A stretch of DNA of 64,000 bases from contig JAUVZF010000003.1 in the NCBI GenBank assembly GCA_030602705.1, positions 18,875 through 82,874 of the forward strand, written 5' to 3'. How positions within the stretch are numbered: position 1 is the first letter of the stretch; the number at the start of each line of letters is the position of its first letter. A program made the position numbers and the translations under genes. The stretch is from Planctomycetota bacterium. GTDB taxonomy: Bacteria > Planctomycetota > Phycisphaerae > FEN-1346. The notes under the pieces are model-generated. The model did not search any database and had not been told where the DNA came from. It saw nothing but the letters and a program-made list of their open reading frames with translations. This document shows, piece by piece, positions 1 to 7,445 of the stretch.

Positions 1-863
1 TCAGGCGATTCATGCCGCACTTTCGAACACCGATTCGGAACACGTACGGCCAAAACTACACCCTGGTCTACAAGGGTAACGAGATCGGCACGATCTCCGG
101 GCAACAGGTGTACAAAGAGGCTTATGTCGGGGCCGTCTATCACCACATGGGGAAGCCTTACCGTGTCGAGAGTCACGGCGCAGACACCATCGAGCTCGTG
201 GATGCAAACTCGTACGAACGCACGGAGCCATTCACGTGGTCCGTCGCTTCGGTCTCCAACGTCTTGGCTGGCCGAAGGTACCGGGAATGCGTGGCTTGGC
301 AATACGGGGACCTCACTATCTTCGACAATTACCAAGGGTACCGCCTCATCGATGACCGAACTGAGAAAATCATTGAAGAACACCGGCTGGACAACCCAAT
401 CGCGGTGACGCATTCAGTGCGTGGCTGCTGGCTGGGAATCGAAAAGCCGACATGGGAGGGGATGGGCAACATCGGCGACCGGCTCCGTATCGTGGAGTAC
501 CTGATCCGGATTGGCACTCCGTTCATCATTCCGTGCGATAGGTTTGACCTCGGCAGTTGTCACAGCAGTAGCAGCCTCCCACCCGAGATCTACGTTTACG
601 AGACAGTGCCCGGAGGGATTGGTGTGGCCGAGAAACTGTTTGAAGTGTGGACGAAAGTGCTAAGGCACGGCACTATGATCGCCAGGAAGTGCGACTGCGA
701 AACCGGGTGCCCTCGCTGCGTCCACGTTACGCGTTACGACAGGAGCGTGGGGGCCATCGATAAAAGAGACGGCATAGAGCTGGCCGAAGCCCTCCTGAAA
801 CTCGAAGAAGACAGGTCCTACGAGGTGTTCAAGCCTGAACTCTATGGCTGGCGGCCCGCGTAA
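1..863 (+). CDS. DEAD/DEAH helicase C-terminal part (MrfA-like, DUF1998), 5' truncated by window edge
   Basis: The frame is open to the first base, so this is the end of a longer gene; the listed ATG at 12 is probably internal. The last ~100 residues contain YETVPGGIGVAEKLFE and the four-cysteine cluster CDCETGCPRC (C-x-C-x3-C-x2-C), the hallmark of the DUF1998 zinc-binding domain that closes MrfA/YprA-type DNA repair helicases. Upstream, GAVYHHMGKPYRVES fits the small beta domain that precedes DUF1998 in that family. The ATPase domains lie outside the window. MrfA helicases act in repair of mitomycin-type DNA damage. DrmB of DISARM defence islands also carries DUF1998 and cannot be excluded from this fragment, but no other drm gene follows it here. 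Confidence 0.75.
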   Translation, partial: RRFMPHFRTPIRNTYGQNYTLVYKGNEIGTISGQQVYKEAYVGAVYHHMGKPYRVESHGADTIELVDANSYERTEPFTWSVASVSNVLAGRRYRECVAWQYGDLTIFDNYQGYRLIDDRTEKIIEEHRLDNPIAVTHSVRGCWLGIEKPTWEGMGNIGDRLRIVEYLIRIGTPFIIPCDRFDLGSCHSSSSLPPEIYVYETVPGGIGVAEKLFEVWTKVLRHGTMIARKCDCETGCPRCVHVTRYDRSVGAIDKRDGIELAEALLKLEEDRSYEVFKPELYGWRPA

Positions 864-1202
864 CGCGGAGTTCCGAGTTCCGGGAGTTCCGGTGACACAC
901 ACCTTAATTCGCCTTGACGTGGGTGGGGTGTGGCAATAGGGGCGGTGGTTGCGAGACACCACACGTCCACGCCGGTAGCAACGGACCGCGCGGGTCCGCA
1001 GGACACGCCCTGGACGCTGGAGCCGTAGCGCGGGGGCGGTCGGTCCGAACATGGTCGCCCTTCGGGATGACCGTGCCACCCGCCGTGTCAAGGGCCCGAA
1101 TTCACAGCCCAAGACCACCCATAGCGACGCCAAACCCTTGAGGTCGAACGGCTCCCGCCGTTGCCGTCCGCCGCTTGCCCGCCGGCCTGTTATTCGTTGC
1201 TT
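864..1202. other. Non-coding stretch, no gene recognised
   Basis: No ORF here has a recognisable family, a plausible ribosome binding site or a convincing length. It is the first part of a roughly 1 kb gap between the helicase fragment and the HD-GYP gene; the later part carries the separate elements listed below. Confidence 0.5.
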
Positions 1203-1239
1203 TTCAATCCGCACTCCGCAATCCGAAATCCGCAATGGC
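1203..1239. repeat. Degenerate short-word repeat (AATCCGNAAT type)
   Basis: A run of imperfect copies of the word AATCCGCA/AATCCGAA. The same style of low-complexity text occurs at 44895-44950 inside a coding region. It looks like a dispersed simple-sequence element; no function is visible. Confidence 0.5.
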
Positions 1240-1267
1240 TTCCTTCCCCATTCCCTATTCCCTGCCG

Positions 1268-1326
1268 TTTTGTTAGAACTCTAACAAAATCCCTGCCCCT
1301 CTCCCCATTTTGTTAGAACTCTAACA
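1268..1326. promoter_or_regulatory. Two copies of a palindrome exactly 40 bp apart
   Basis: Copy 1 (1268-1289) has perfect 10-bp arms TTTTGTTAGA / TCTAACAAAA around AC. Copy 2 (1308-1326) repeats TTTTGTTAGA-AC-TCTAACA. The start-to-start distance of the core TGTTAGA is 40 bp, close to four helical turns, so two dimers could sit on the same face of the helix. This resembles a double operator, but no adjacent promoter or regulator is obvious. Alternatively it is a dispersed palindromic repeat. Confidence 0.45.
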
Positions 1327-1400
1327 ACTTTTCGGCCTCTGCGGCCCTCCCGTCCGGCCTGCCATTGTGGCATGGTGACTTACATCAATTTTGCCCCCTC

Positions 1401-1479
1401 AAAAACCCCTCAAAAACGGAACAAAACGGAACAAAAACGGACAAAAACGGACACATAAATCGCAAAAACGGATCAAAAA
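1401..1479. other. Helically phased A-tracts (predicted intrinsic bend)
   Basis: Runs of four to five A begin at 1401, 1412, 1423, 1433, 1443, 1464 and 1475. The spacings are 11, 11, 10, 10, 21 and 11 bases, in step with the DNA helical repeat. The intervening text is a degenerate CGGAC word. Phased A-tracts are the classical signature of curved DNA and stand out in this GC-rich sequence. The overlapping 75-aa ORF is a translation of the repeat and is not taken as a gene. Confidence 0.6.
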
Positions 1480-1647
1480 CCAGCGCGTTTTGCCTTACCT
1501 ATCTTAACATTTGGGGCCAAATCGCCCCTCACGGCCCAGAATCAACGATTGGAGCCAAAAAAAACGCGCATTTGCCCGTTTCGGCGAGGTGAAAATTGAC
1601 GTAAGTGTTATAGAGGTGGCCGCATGTGTGGGGCAGGGCGGGGCGAA

Positions 1648-1805
1648 TCACGACCGGCGGCCGCAGCATTTCTTGTACTTCTTGCCGCTACGCAATTGTA
1701 ACAACCCTCGACGGCCACGGCGTGCGAGCCCTGAAGCCGTTTCCTCGCATTCGGCGGTTTTTTTGCCGTAACAGACTGAACGGTGACCCCCTTTTTTGCC
1801 GACAT
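1648..1805 (-). pseudogene. Small SEC-C motif protein with a one-base frameshift
   Basis: Reading from ATG 1805 gives a basic ~38-residue lead ending in VEGCYNC. In the next frame the same strand continues SGKKYKKCCGRRS and a stop at 1648. Adding one base between 1687 and 1691 joins them into CYNCGSGKKYKKCCG, a near-canonical SEC-C zinc-binding motif (usually C-x-C-G-S-G-K-K-Y-K-K-C-C-G). The match across the break is too good for chance, so this was a ~52-residue SEC-C protein. Either a single-base deletion killed it or the assembly has an error. It faces away from the HD-GYP gene. Confidence 0.55.
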
Positions 1806-1881
1806 AGATAGGGCACCCGCCCGCACCCGCGCACCCCTGCCGGTCACCGAATATCCCCTGCTCCTGGCGTCTGGGGACGCG

Positions 1882-3087
1882 ATGTACGATTACCACGTTC
1901 AGGTGCTTCACGATGCGGCCGATGTGCTGAAAGGGCTGCTGGAGATCGGCATCAACCTGTCGGCGCTGTCCGACCGGCGTAAGATGCTGGAGATGATCCT
2001 GCTGGAGGCCCGCAAACTCGCCCGGGCCGAGGCGGGCAGCCTGTACGTTCTGCGCAAAGGGCGGCTGCGGTTCGTCGCGGCCCAGAACGACCGCCTGCCG
2101 CAAGGCGAGATCTCCCAGGTTTTTCTCGACAAAGAGATCCCCGTGACGACCGACTCGCTGGCGGGGTTTGTGGCGTCCACGGTGCAGGTGGTCAACATCC
2201 CGGACGCCGACAACCTGGCGGAGGATTGGCCGTTCCGGATCAACCGCGATTTCGACGCCACGAGCGGGTACCACACGCAGAGCATCCTGGCGATTCCGCT
2301 GCGGCGGCCGGATGAGTCGTGCGTGGGTGTGCTGGAACTCTTGAACCGGCTCGACGATGAGGGCCGCGTCGTCGCGTTTCCGAGCGCCGAAGGCAGCGGC
2401 ATTTTGTCGCTGGCGTCGATGGCGGCCGTCACGATCTCGAACGCCCTGCTCCAGGAAGACCTCAAGACGGCCCACCTCGACACGATCATCCGGCTGAGCG
2501 TGGTCGTGGAGCACCGCGACAACGCGACCTCGCAGCACGTCCGCCGCATCAGCCAAACGGCCAAACTCATCGCCGAGGCGATGGGCCTGGACGACCGGCA
2601 GGTGGAACTGATCGAGCGTGCCGCACCGATGCACGACGTCGGCAAGGTCGGCATCCCGGACGCGATCCTGCACAAGCCCGGGCCGCTGACGGCCGAGGAA
2701 CGCGGCATCGTCGAACAGCACGCCCTGATCGGGGCCGACATCCTGGGCCAGCCGGCGAACGACCTGATCGCCATGGCCCACGACATCGCCGTCTCGCACC
2801 ACGAGCGATGGGACGGCCGGGGGTATCCGTACGGCCTGGCGGGGCAGGAGATTCCGCTGTCGGGGCGCATCGTCGGTCTGGCCGATGTCCTGGACGCGCT
2901 GCTCTTGGAGCGGTGCTACAAGGCCGCATACAGCGAAGAAACGACGCTCGAGATCATCCGGTCGGAGAGCGGCAAGCAGTTCGACCCGTCGGTGGTGGAC
3001 GCCTTTTTCCGTGTCATGGACCGCATCCTGGAGCCGTACAGTTCGGAGGCGCCCGCGCCGGCCATCGCCGCTGAGAGCGCGACCTGA
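1882..3087 (+). CDS. GAF + HD-GYP cyclic-di-GMP phosphodiesterase
   Basis: Cytoplasmic signalling enzyme of about 401 residues. A GAF-type sensory domain covers about residues 20-185. The HD-GYP domain follows (about 195-375), with the metal-binding HDVGKVGIPD, the HHERWDGRGYP motif and the preceding VVEHRDNATSQHVRR helix that typifies the family. HD-GYP enzymes hydrolyse cyclic di-GMP. There is no membrane segment, so the input is probably a small cytoplasmic ligand. The ORF track starts at GTG 1783, but that extension is proline/arginine-rich and lacks a ribosome site. ATG 1882 has GGGGA nine bases upstream and begins where family similarity begins. Confidence 0.88.
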   Translation: MYDYHVQVLHDAADVLKGLLEIGINLSALSDRRKMLEMILLEARKLARAEAGSLYVLRKGRLRFVAAQNDRLPQGEISQVFLDKEIPVTTDSLAGFVASTVQVVNIPDADNLAEDWPFRINRDFDATSGYHTQSILAIPLRRPDESCVGVLELLNRLDDEGRVVAFPSAEGSGILSLASMAAVTISNALLQEDLKTAHLDTIIRLSVVVEHRDNATSQHVRRISQTAKLIAEAMGLDDRQVELIERAAPMHDVGKVGIPDAILHKPGPLTAEERGIVEQHALIGADILGQPANDLIAMAHDIAVSHHERWDGRGYPYGLAGQEIPLSGRIVGLADVLDALLLERCYKAAYSEETTLEIIRSESGKQFDPSVVDAFFRVMDRILEPYSSEAPAPAIAAESAT

Positions 3088-3187
3088 CGGCGGCGCGCCT
3101 CCGATTGTGTTTCACACTCCCCCCGAGCGCGGCCGCGCATGGCGCCTCAATTCCAGGCGGGTTCAGGTAAGTTCTGTCCACTTGCCG

Positions 3188-3207
3188 CGCGGCCCGTACG
3201 GGCCGCG
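3188..3207. repeat. 20-bp perfect palindrome, copy 1
   Basis: The half site CGCGGCCCGT is followed directly by its reverse complement. The same palindrome, extended to 26 bp, occurs at 18095-18120. Each copy lies shortly downstream of a stop codon. It may be a REP-like element or terminator stem; there is no T-run. Confidence 0.55.
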
Positions 3208-3392
3208 TACAGCCCCGTTTTTGCGAGGTCGGTCCGGAGGCCCACCGCGTGAGATTCCGCACACTCGACCGTGAAGTGCTTTCGTACCGCGATTTGCGCG
3301 TGGCAGAGGACCACGGTTTGGGTTTAAGATGGCGGCAGGCAACGGGGCGAAACCGTGAACCAAGTTCAGCAACCTGAAGCGGCAAGCGCGCC

Positions 3393-4637
3393 ATGACCTC
3401 TCTCGTCCGATCTCTCCGGCACCGCAACTTCCGCCTTTACTTCTTCGGCCAGGGCATCAGCGTAACCGGCACGTGGATGCAGAGCGTGGCGATGGGATGG
3501 CTGGCGTACCGCCTGACGGGCTCGGCCGCACTGTTGGGGGTGGTCGGGTTCACGAGCGGGATTCTGACGTTCGTTATTGCGCCGTTCGCGGGGGTTGTGG
3601 CCGACCGGTGGAACCGGCGGCGGCTCATCATCGTGGCTCAAGCCACCGCGATGGCCCAGGCGCTGGCGCTGGCGGCCCTGACTCTGTCGGGCGTCATCGA
3701 TGTTGGGCTCCTGATTGCACTGAGCGTTTTCACGGGCCTGGTCCGCGGGATCGAGGTGCCGACCCGCCAGTCGTTCATCCTCGAAATGCTCGATGAACCG
3801 ACCGACCTGGCGAACGCTATTGCGTTGAACTCCTTTCTAGTGAACGCGGCCCGGCTGGTCGGACCGCTCCTGGTCGGATGCATCGTGGCGTGGTGGAACG
3901 AGGGGCTGTGTTTTCTCATCAACGGCGTCAGTTACGCCGCCGTCATCGTGGCGCTGGTGGTGATGCGGATCGCGCCCCGGAGGATCGAGGCGCCGAAGAC
4001 CGGTGTCCTCATCGGTCTGAAAGAGGGGTTCCGCTACGCCTTCGGCTCGCCTGCCCTGCGGTCGATCCTCCTGATGCTCGGCGTGACGAGCCTGGCGGGC
4101 GTGCCGTACATCTGGCTGATGACCATCTTTGCCAAGGACGTGCTCGGCGGCGAGGCCGACACGCTGGGATACCTGATGGGGGCCACGGGCGTCGGCGCGC
4201 TGGCGGGGGCGGTGTTCCTGGCGACGCGGCGGAGCGTGGCGCGTCTCGGTGGAATGCTGCGGCTGGCGGCGATTGCCTTCGGGATGGGGCTGATTGCCTT
4301 CGGCCTGTCGGACAATTTCTGGCTCAGCCTCGTCATCCTCGTCTGGCCGGGCGCAGCCATGATGCTCCAGATGTCGATGAGCAACACGCTGCTTCAGACC
4401 CTTTCGGACGAGCACAAGCGCGGCCGGGTCATGAGTTTCTACACCGTGATGTTCATGGGGATGATCCCGTTCGGGAACCTACTGGCGGGGTTCGTGGCGG
4501 GGGCCGTGGGCGCGCCGCTGACCGTGATCCTCGGCGGGGGCGTGTGCATCCTCGGCGCCCTCGTCTTCGGAGGTCACCTGCCGCGGCTGGCAGAGAAGGT
4601 CACGCCCGGCGTCGAGGAACCCGGCGCCGCGGCGTAG
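3393..4637 (+). CDS. MFS transporter, MFS_3/EntS-like exporter
   Basis: Inner-membrane protein of 414 residues with about 12 hydrophobic helices. The start RNFRLYFFGQGISVTGTWMQSVAMGW is typical of the MFS_3 (transmembrane secretion effector / EntS-like) branch, and GVVADRWNRRRLI is the MFS signature loop between helices 2 and 3. Members are proton-driven exporters of siderophores, drugs or other small molecules; the substrate cannot be read from sequence. It stands alone, 305 bp after the HD-GYP gene and convergent with the methyltransferase. Confidence 0.85.
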   Translation: MTSLVRSLRHRNFRLYFFGQGISVTGTWMQSVAMGWLAYRLTGSAALLGVVGFTSGILTFVIAPFAGVVADRWNRRRLIIVAQATAMAQALALAALTLSGVIDVGLLIALSVFTGLVRGIEVPTRQSFILEMLDEPTDLANAIALNSFLVNAARLVGPLLVGCIVAWWNEGLCFLINGVSYAAVIVALVVMRIAPRRIEAPKTGVLIGLKEGFRYAFGSPALRSILLMLGVTSLAGVPYIWLMTIFAKDVLGGEADTLGYLMGATGVGALAGAVFLATRRSVARLGGMLRLAAIAFGMGLIAFGLSDNFWLSLVILVWPGAAMMLQMSMSNTLLQTLSDEHKRGRVMSFYTVMFMGMIPFGNLLAGFVAGAVGAPLTVILGGGVCILGALVFGGHLPRLAEKVTPGVEEPGAAA

Positions 4638-4662
4638 GCGAGCGCCGCCGCGCGTCCCCGGC

Positions 4663-5280
4663 CTACATGCCGGCCGGTTTGACCGCCCGCACGAAACACA
4701 TCGGCAGGTACCAGGGTTTCCTGAACCGCAGGATGCGGAAGCCGGCGGCCTCCAGCGCCTCGCGGAGTTCCGAGGCATCGAACGGGACGTGGCCGAACTG
4801 GCGGTTGAACCGCCACGGGCGGTCGGAAATCAGCGCCTCCTCCAACGCCAACACGCCGCCCGGTTTGAGGACGCGGTGCGCCTCCGCGATCGCGCGACGC
4901 CACGCGTTGATGTGGTGCAACATGCCAAAAATCAGTACCGCGTCGAACGCGGCCTCGCGGAAACTCAGGGCCGCCGCGTCGCCGCAAACAAACGTGATGC
5001 GCTCGGTCGGTGCGTCTCTCGCCCATCGCGGCGGCCGGGCCACCTTGTGCCGCGCACCTGCGATGATCTCCTCATCGAGGTCCACGCCGACGACCCGCGA
5101 GCCGCCGAATCGCCGGGCAATCAGCAGCGCCCCGTCGCCGTAACCGCACCCGATCTCCAGGATCTCGGCCCCGTCGGGAAGGTTCACGCCGCGAAAGACC
5201 CTCGGCGCCTCCACCCGCCGCAGCCCCCACCGGCGCAGGGCACATCGCATCATCCACTTCTCGAAGCGTGTCAGAAGCAT
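4663..5280 (-). CDS. Class I SAM-dependent methyltransferase
   Basis: Soluble 205-residue enzyme with a Rossmann-fold methyltransferase core (Methyltransf_11/25 type). Motif I is EILEIGCGYGDG (about residues 40-51), motif II GVDLDEEII, motif III FVCGDAAAL, and the post-motif loop is FGMLHHINAW followed by EAHRVLKPGG. Motif I identifies S-adenosylmethionine as cofactor. The methyl acceptor is unknown; the FGMLHH loop is common in enzymes acting on small molecules or quinones. It has no operon partner, so its pathway is not defined. Confidence 0.8.
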   Translation of the reverse strand: MLLTRFEKWMMRCALRRWGLRRVEAPRVFRGVNLPDGAEILEIGCGYGDGALLIARRFGGSRVVGVDLDEEIIAGARHKVARPPRWARDAPTERITFVCGDAAALSFREAAFDAVLIFGMLHHINAWRRAIAEAHRVLKPGGVLALEEALISDRPWRFNRQFGHVPFDASELREALEAAGFRILRFRKPWYLPMCFVRAVKPAGM

Positions 5281-5459
5281 GATCTCAGCAACCTATGCCG
5301 TGTGTCGCTCTTCGTGCGGGCGATGAACCCCATCTTACTCGACCGGCAGGACAACGAACACCAAGGCAAGCCACAACGCTTTTATGTGGGCCTCCTCACA
5401 TTCACGTCGCCATTCGGGCGATGGCTGAACGCCGCGCGGCGGCCGGCGACATTTGTAGG

Positions 5460-5489
5460 TTGAACCCGCCATGCGGATGGCGGTATGCT
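5460..5489 (+). promoter_or_regulatory. Sigma-70-type promoter with a perfect dyad filling the spacer
   Basis: The -35 box is TTGAAC (5460-5465) and the -10 box TATGCT (5484-5489). The 18-bp spacer is exactly the inverted repeat CCGCCAT-GCGG-ATGGCGG. A dyad between -35 and -10 is the layout used by MerR-type regulators and by simple repressors. It serves the small gene at 5532. Confidence 0.55.
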
Positions 5490-5531
5490 GGAAAGTGTAC
5501 CGCACGCCACAGGTGAGTGAAAGGAAACGCG

Positions 5532-5780
5532 ATGGCCGATTACGTGAAGCGGGCGCGCCACGTCGTCCGCGAGGTGATGAAAGAGTTCGAGCCCGCCAAA
5601 GACCATGCCGTCGGCGCCGGGCGGGAGATGCTGCTGGCGCTTCGGGCGGCGATCGATGCCGAGATTAACCTCCTGGACCGCGCGACGAAAAAGAAACCGC
5701 CCGAACCGGAGCCGCTCGCCGACCCGTCCGCCGCAGACGACGCTGACTGCGAGAGCGACCGGCCGAAGGTCATCGAGTAG
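5532..5780 (+). CDS. Small hypothetical protein, charged
   Basis: 82 residues, no family recognised. ATG 5532 is chosen over the upstream ATG 5517 because AAAGGA lies at good spacing before it. The first ~55 residues (YVKRARHVVREVMKEF onward) look like two amphipathic helices. The tail is proline- and acid-rich and probably disordered. There is no signal peptide or membrane helix. The gene has its own promoter with a spacer dyad and ends 20 bp from the convergent coaB, with a short CGGGC/GCCCG stem between the two stops. Role unknown. Confidence 0.55.
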   Translation: MADYVKRARHVVREVMKEFEPAKDHAVGAGREMLLALRAAIDAEINLLDRATKKKPPEPEPLADPSAADDADCESDRPKVIE

Positions 5781-5800
5781 CCCAGGCGGGCCCAAGCCCG

Positions 5801-6430
5801 TCAGTCCGGTGAACGCCTGGCGGCCGCAACGGCCGCCAGAACGCGGGCGGCGAGGGCGTCTTTGGTGACCTGCGTGAGGTGCTCGCAGGCGCCGTCGCGG
5901 GTGATGAGAAGGGCGTCCTGGCGCTGTGCGGCGATGGCCTCCGGCGAGTTGGCGACGACCAGGTCGAGGCCCTTGGCCTCGAGTTTGCTCCGCGCGCGGG
6001 CCGCCAGGTCTTCCGATTCCAGGCAGAAGCCGACGAGGATCTGCCCCGTCTTGCGGCGGCTCATTTCGGCGAGGATGTCGGCCGTCGGCTCGAGTTCCAG
6101 CGTGACCTTTCCCTCGCCCTTTTTGAGTTTGCGGCCTGCCCGCGCGGCGGGACGAAAGTCGGCCACGGCGGCGGCGGCGATGAAGACGTCGCAGGAGTCG
6201 AAGCGTGCCGCAACCGCCTCGAGCATCTCGGCAGCGCTCATGACGGCGACGAGTTCATCCACCTCCGGCGGCTCCAGCGCGACCGGGCCGCAGACAAGCG
6301 TGACGCAGTGTCCCTGCGCCACGGCGGCGGCTGCCAGGGCGGCGCCGATCCGCCCGCTCGAGGCGTTCGAGACGTACCGGACGGGGTCGAGGTACTCGCG
6401 CGTCGGGCCGGCGGTAATGAGAATGCGCAC
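5801..6430 (-). CDS. coaB: Phosphopantothenoylcysteine synthetase (CoaB), stand-alone
   Basis: Joins cysteine to 4'-phosphopantothenate in coenzyme A synthesis. The N-terminus MRILITAGPTREYLDPVRYVSN matches the CoaB nucleotide-binding start, followed by ASSGRIGAALA. FIAAAAVADFRP and LEPTADILAEM are the conserved substrate region, and GFCLESEDL is the conserved later block. At 209 residues it is one complete CoaB domain. In most bacteria CoaC and CoaB are fused; here they are two genes separated by a repeat element. The start is GTG with GAGGTG eight bases upstream. Confidence 0.9.
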   Translation of the reverse strand: MRILITAGPTREYLDPVRYVSNASSGRIGAALAAAAVAQGHCVTLVCGPVALEPPEVDELVAVMSAAEMLEAVAARFDSCDVFIAAAAVADFRPAARAGRKLKKGEGKVTLELEPTADILAEMSRRKTGQILVGFCLESEDLAARARSKLEAKGLDLVVANSPEAIAAQRQDALLITRDGACEHLTQVTKDALAARVLAAVAAARRSPD

Positions 6431-6445
6431 CCGGCTTCACCTCGG

Positions 6446-6595
6446 ACAATGAATGTCTAATGCCTAATGACTAATGACGAAACGGCAATGGCGAAAACCG
6501 AAAAAACAGGCGCCGTCCCGCTTTGCGCCTCCGGCGACTGGTCATTAGGCATTGTCTTTTGATTAGTCATTCGTCATTAGACATTAGTCATTGTT
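6446..6595. repeat. Paired inverted TAATGAC-word element between coaC and coaB
   Basis: The left arm (6446-6485) is a run of CTAATGACTAATG-type words. The right arm (about 6540-6595) carries the same words in reverse complement. A ~55-bp unique core lies between. The right arm runs into the end of coaC and supplies its TGA stop. A related element lies at 10098-10230. Confidence 0.6.
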
Positions 6596-7175
6596 TTCCC
6601 GGCAGGTCCCGAGCGAGGTCTGCCAGCGTCTCCAGGATCTCTTCCGGCTCGGCCATGCGGCCTTGGGCGACCGTGCCGCAGGCCAGGCGGCCTTCGACCG
6701 GCCCGACGAACCGCACGCCGCGCGACCGCAGCACCTCGCAGTTTGCCGCCACGGCGGGATGCCGCCACATGCGGACGTTCATGGCCGGGGCCACGATCAG
6801 CGGCGCGTCGGCAGCCAGCAGGAACGTCGAGAGCAGGTCGTCGGCGATGCCGTGGGCGAGTTTCGCCAGGATGTTGGCCGTCGCGGGCGCCACCACGACC
6901 AGTTCGGCCCGGTCCGCGAGGGCAACGTGCTCGGCCGCCTGCGCCGCGAGCGGCGTCCAGAGGTCAGAGTGCACCGGCCGGCCGGAAAGCGCGCGGAACG
7001 TGAGCGGCGCGACGAACCGCTTCGCCGCTTCGGTCATAACGACGGTGGCGCCCGCGCCCGCGCCGGCGAGGCGCGACACAAGATGCGCGGTCTTGTAGGC
7101 CGCGATGCCGCCCGTCACGCCGACGACGATCTCGCGGCCGCTCAAAGGTTCCAGGTTCGGTCCGGGCTTCGTCAT
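6588..7175 (-). CDS. coaC: Phosphopantothenoylcysteine decarboxylase (CoaC), stand-alone
   Basis: Flavin-dependent decarboxylase of coenzyme A synthesis, ~195 residues. It has the flavoprotein start IVVGVTGGIAAYKT, the APAMNVRMW motif and the lid GRLACGTVAQGRM, all conserved in CoaC. ATG 7175 has GGAG nine bases upstream; GTG 7181 is a weaker alternative. It follows rpoZ by 18 bp, so it belongs to the secG-to-coaC run. The stop codon comes from a simple-sequence repeat arm, so the end of the protein may have been reset by that element. Confidence 0.9.
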   Translation of the reverse strand: MTKPGPNLEPLSGREIVVGVTGGIAAYKTAHLVSRLAGAGAGATVVMTEAAKRFVAPLTFRALSGRPVHSDLWTPLAAQAAEHVALADRAELVVVAPATANILAKLAHGIADDLLSTFLLAADAPLIVAPAMNVRMWRHPAVAANCEVLRSRGVRFVGPVEGRLACGTVAQGRMAEPEEILETLADLARDLPGKQ

Positions 7176-7193
7176 GGTCACACGCTCCGGCCG

Positions 7194-7445
7194 CTAGCCG
7201 CCGGCCTCTTCGTCGGACACTTCCGCTTCTGCGAGGGCGCCCGCGATGCGGGCGCGCGGCTCCAGGGTGATCTTGCCTTCGAGGACCTCCTGGACGACGG
7301 CCTCCATCAGCGTCATGTCGCCGCGCTCGACCAGCAGTGGGGCGCCGAACGTCACGTCCACGAGCCGCTTCTGGATAAGGGCGGCGAGTTTGAACCGGCC
7401 GCCGACCTTATCGACCACTTCATCGCTCTTGAGGGCTTCAATCAC
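7194..7445 (-). CDS. rpoZ: RNA polymerase omega subunit
   Basis: Small subunit that helps assemble and stabilise RNA polymerase (beta-prime chaperone). 83 residues, with VVDKVGGRFKLAALIQKRLVDVTFGA matching the helical omega core that usually reads as N-[KR]-[FY]-x-L-x-x-x-[AV]-x-x-R. The start is GTG and overlaps the gmk stop by 4 bp (GTGA), so the two are probably translationally coupled. The gmk-rpoZ pair is common in bacteria and supports the call. Confidence 0.85.
   Translation of the reverse strand: MIEALKSDEVVDKVGGRFKLAALIQKRLVDVTFGAPLLVERGDMTLMEAVVQEVLEGKITLEPRARIAGALAEAEVSDEEAGG

Noticed and set aside
1-863. DISARM defence gene (DrmB)
   Set aside because: DUF1998 occurs in DrmB too, but the upstream beta region fits MrfA-type helicases better and no other drm gene is adjacent. 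The window cuts the gene, so this is not final.
1365-1592. 75-aa ORF over the A-tract region
   Set aside because: Its residues (KTEQNGTKTDKNG) are a translation of the short DNA repeat; no ribosome site.
1656-2802. Body of the 384-aa minus-strand ORF over the HD-GYP gene
   Set aside because: Antisense shadow; only its last residues, the SEC-C remnant, carry a real signal, reported separately.
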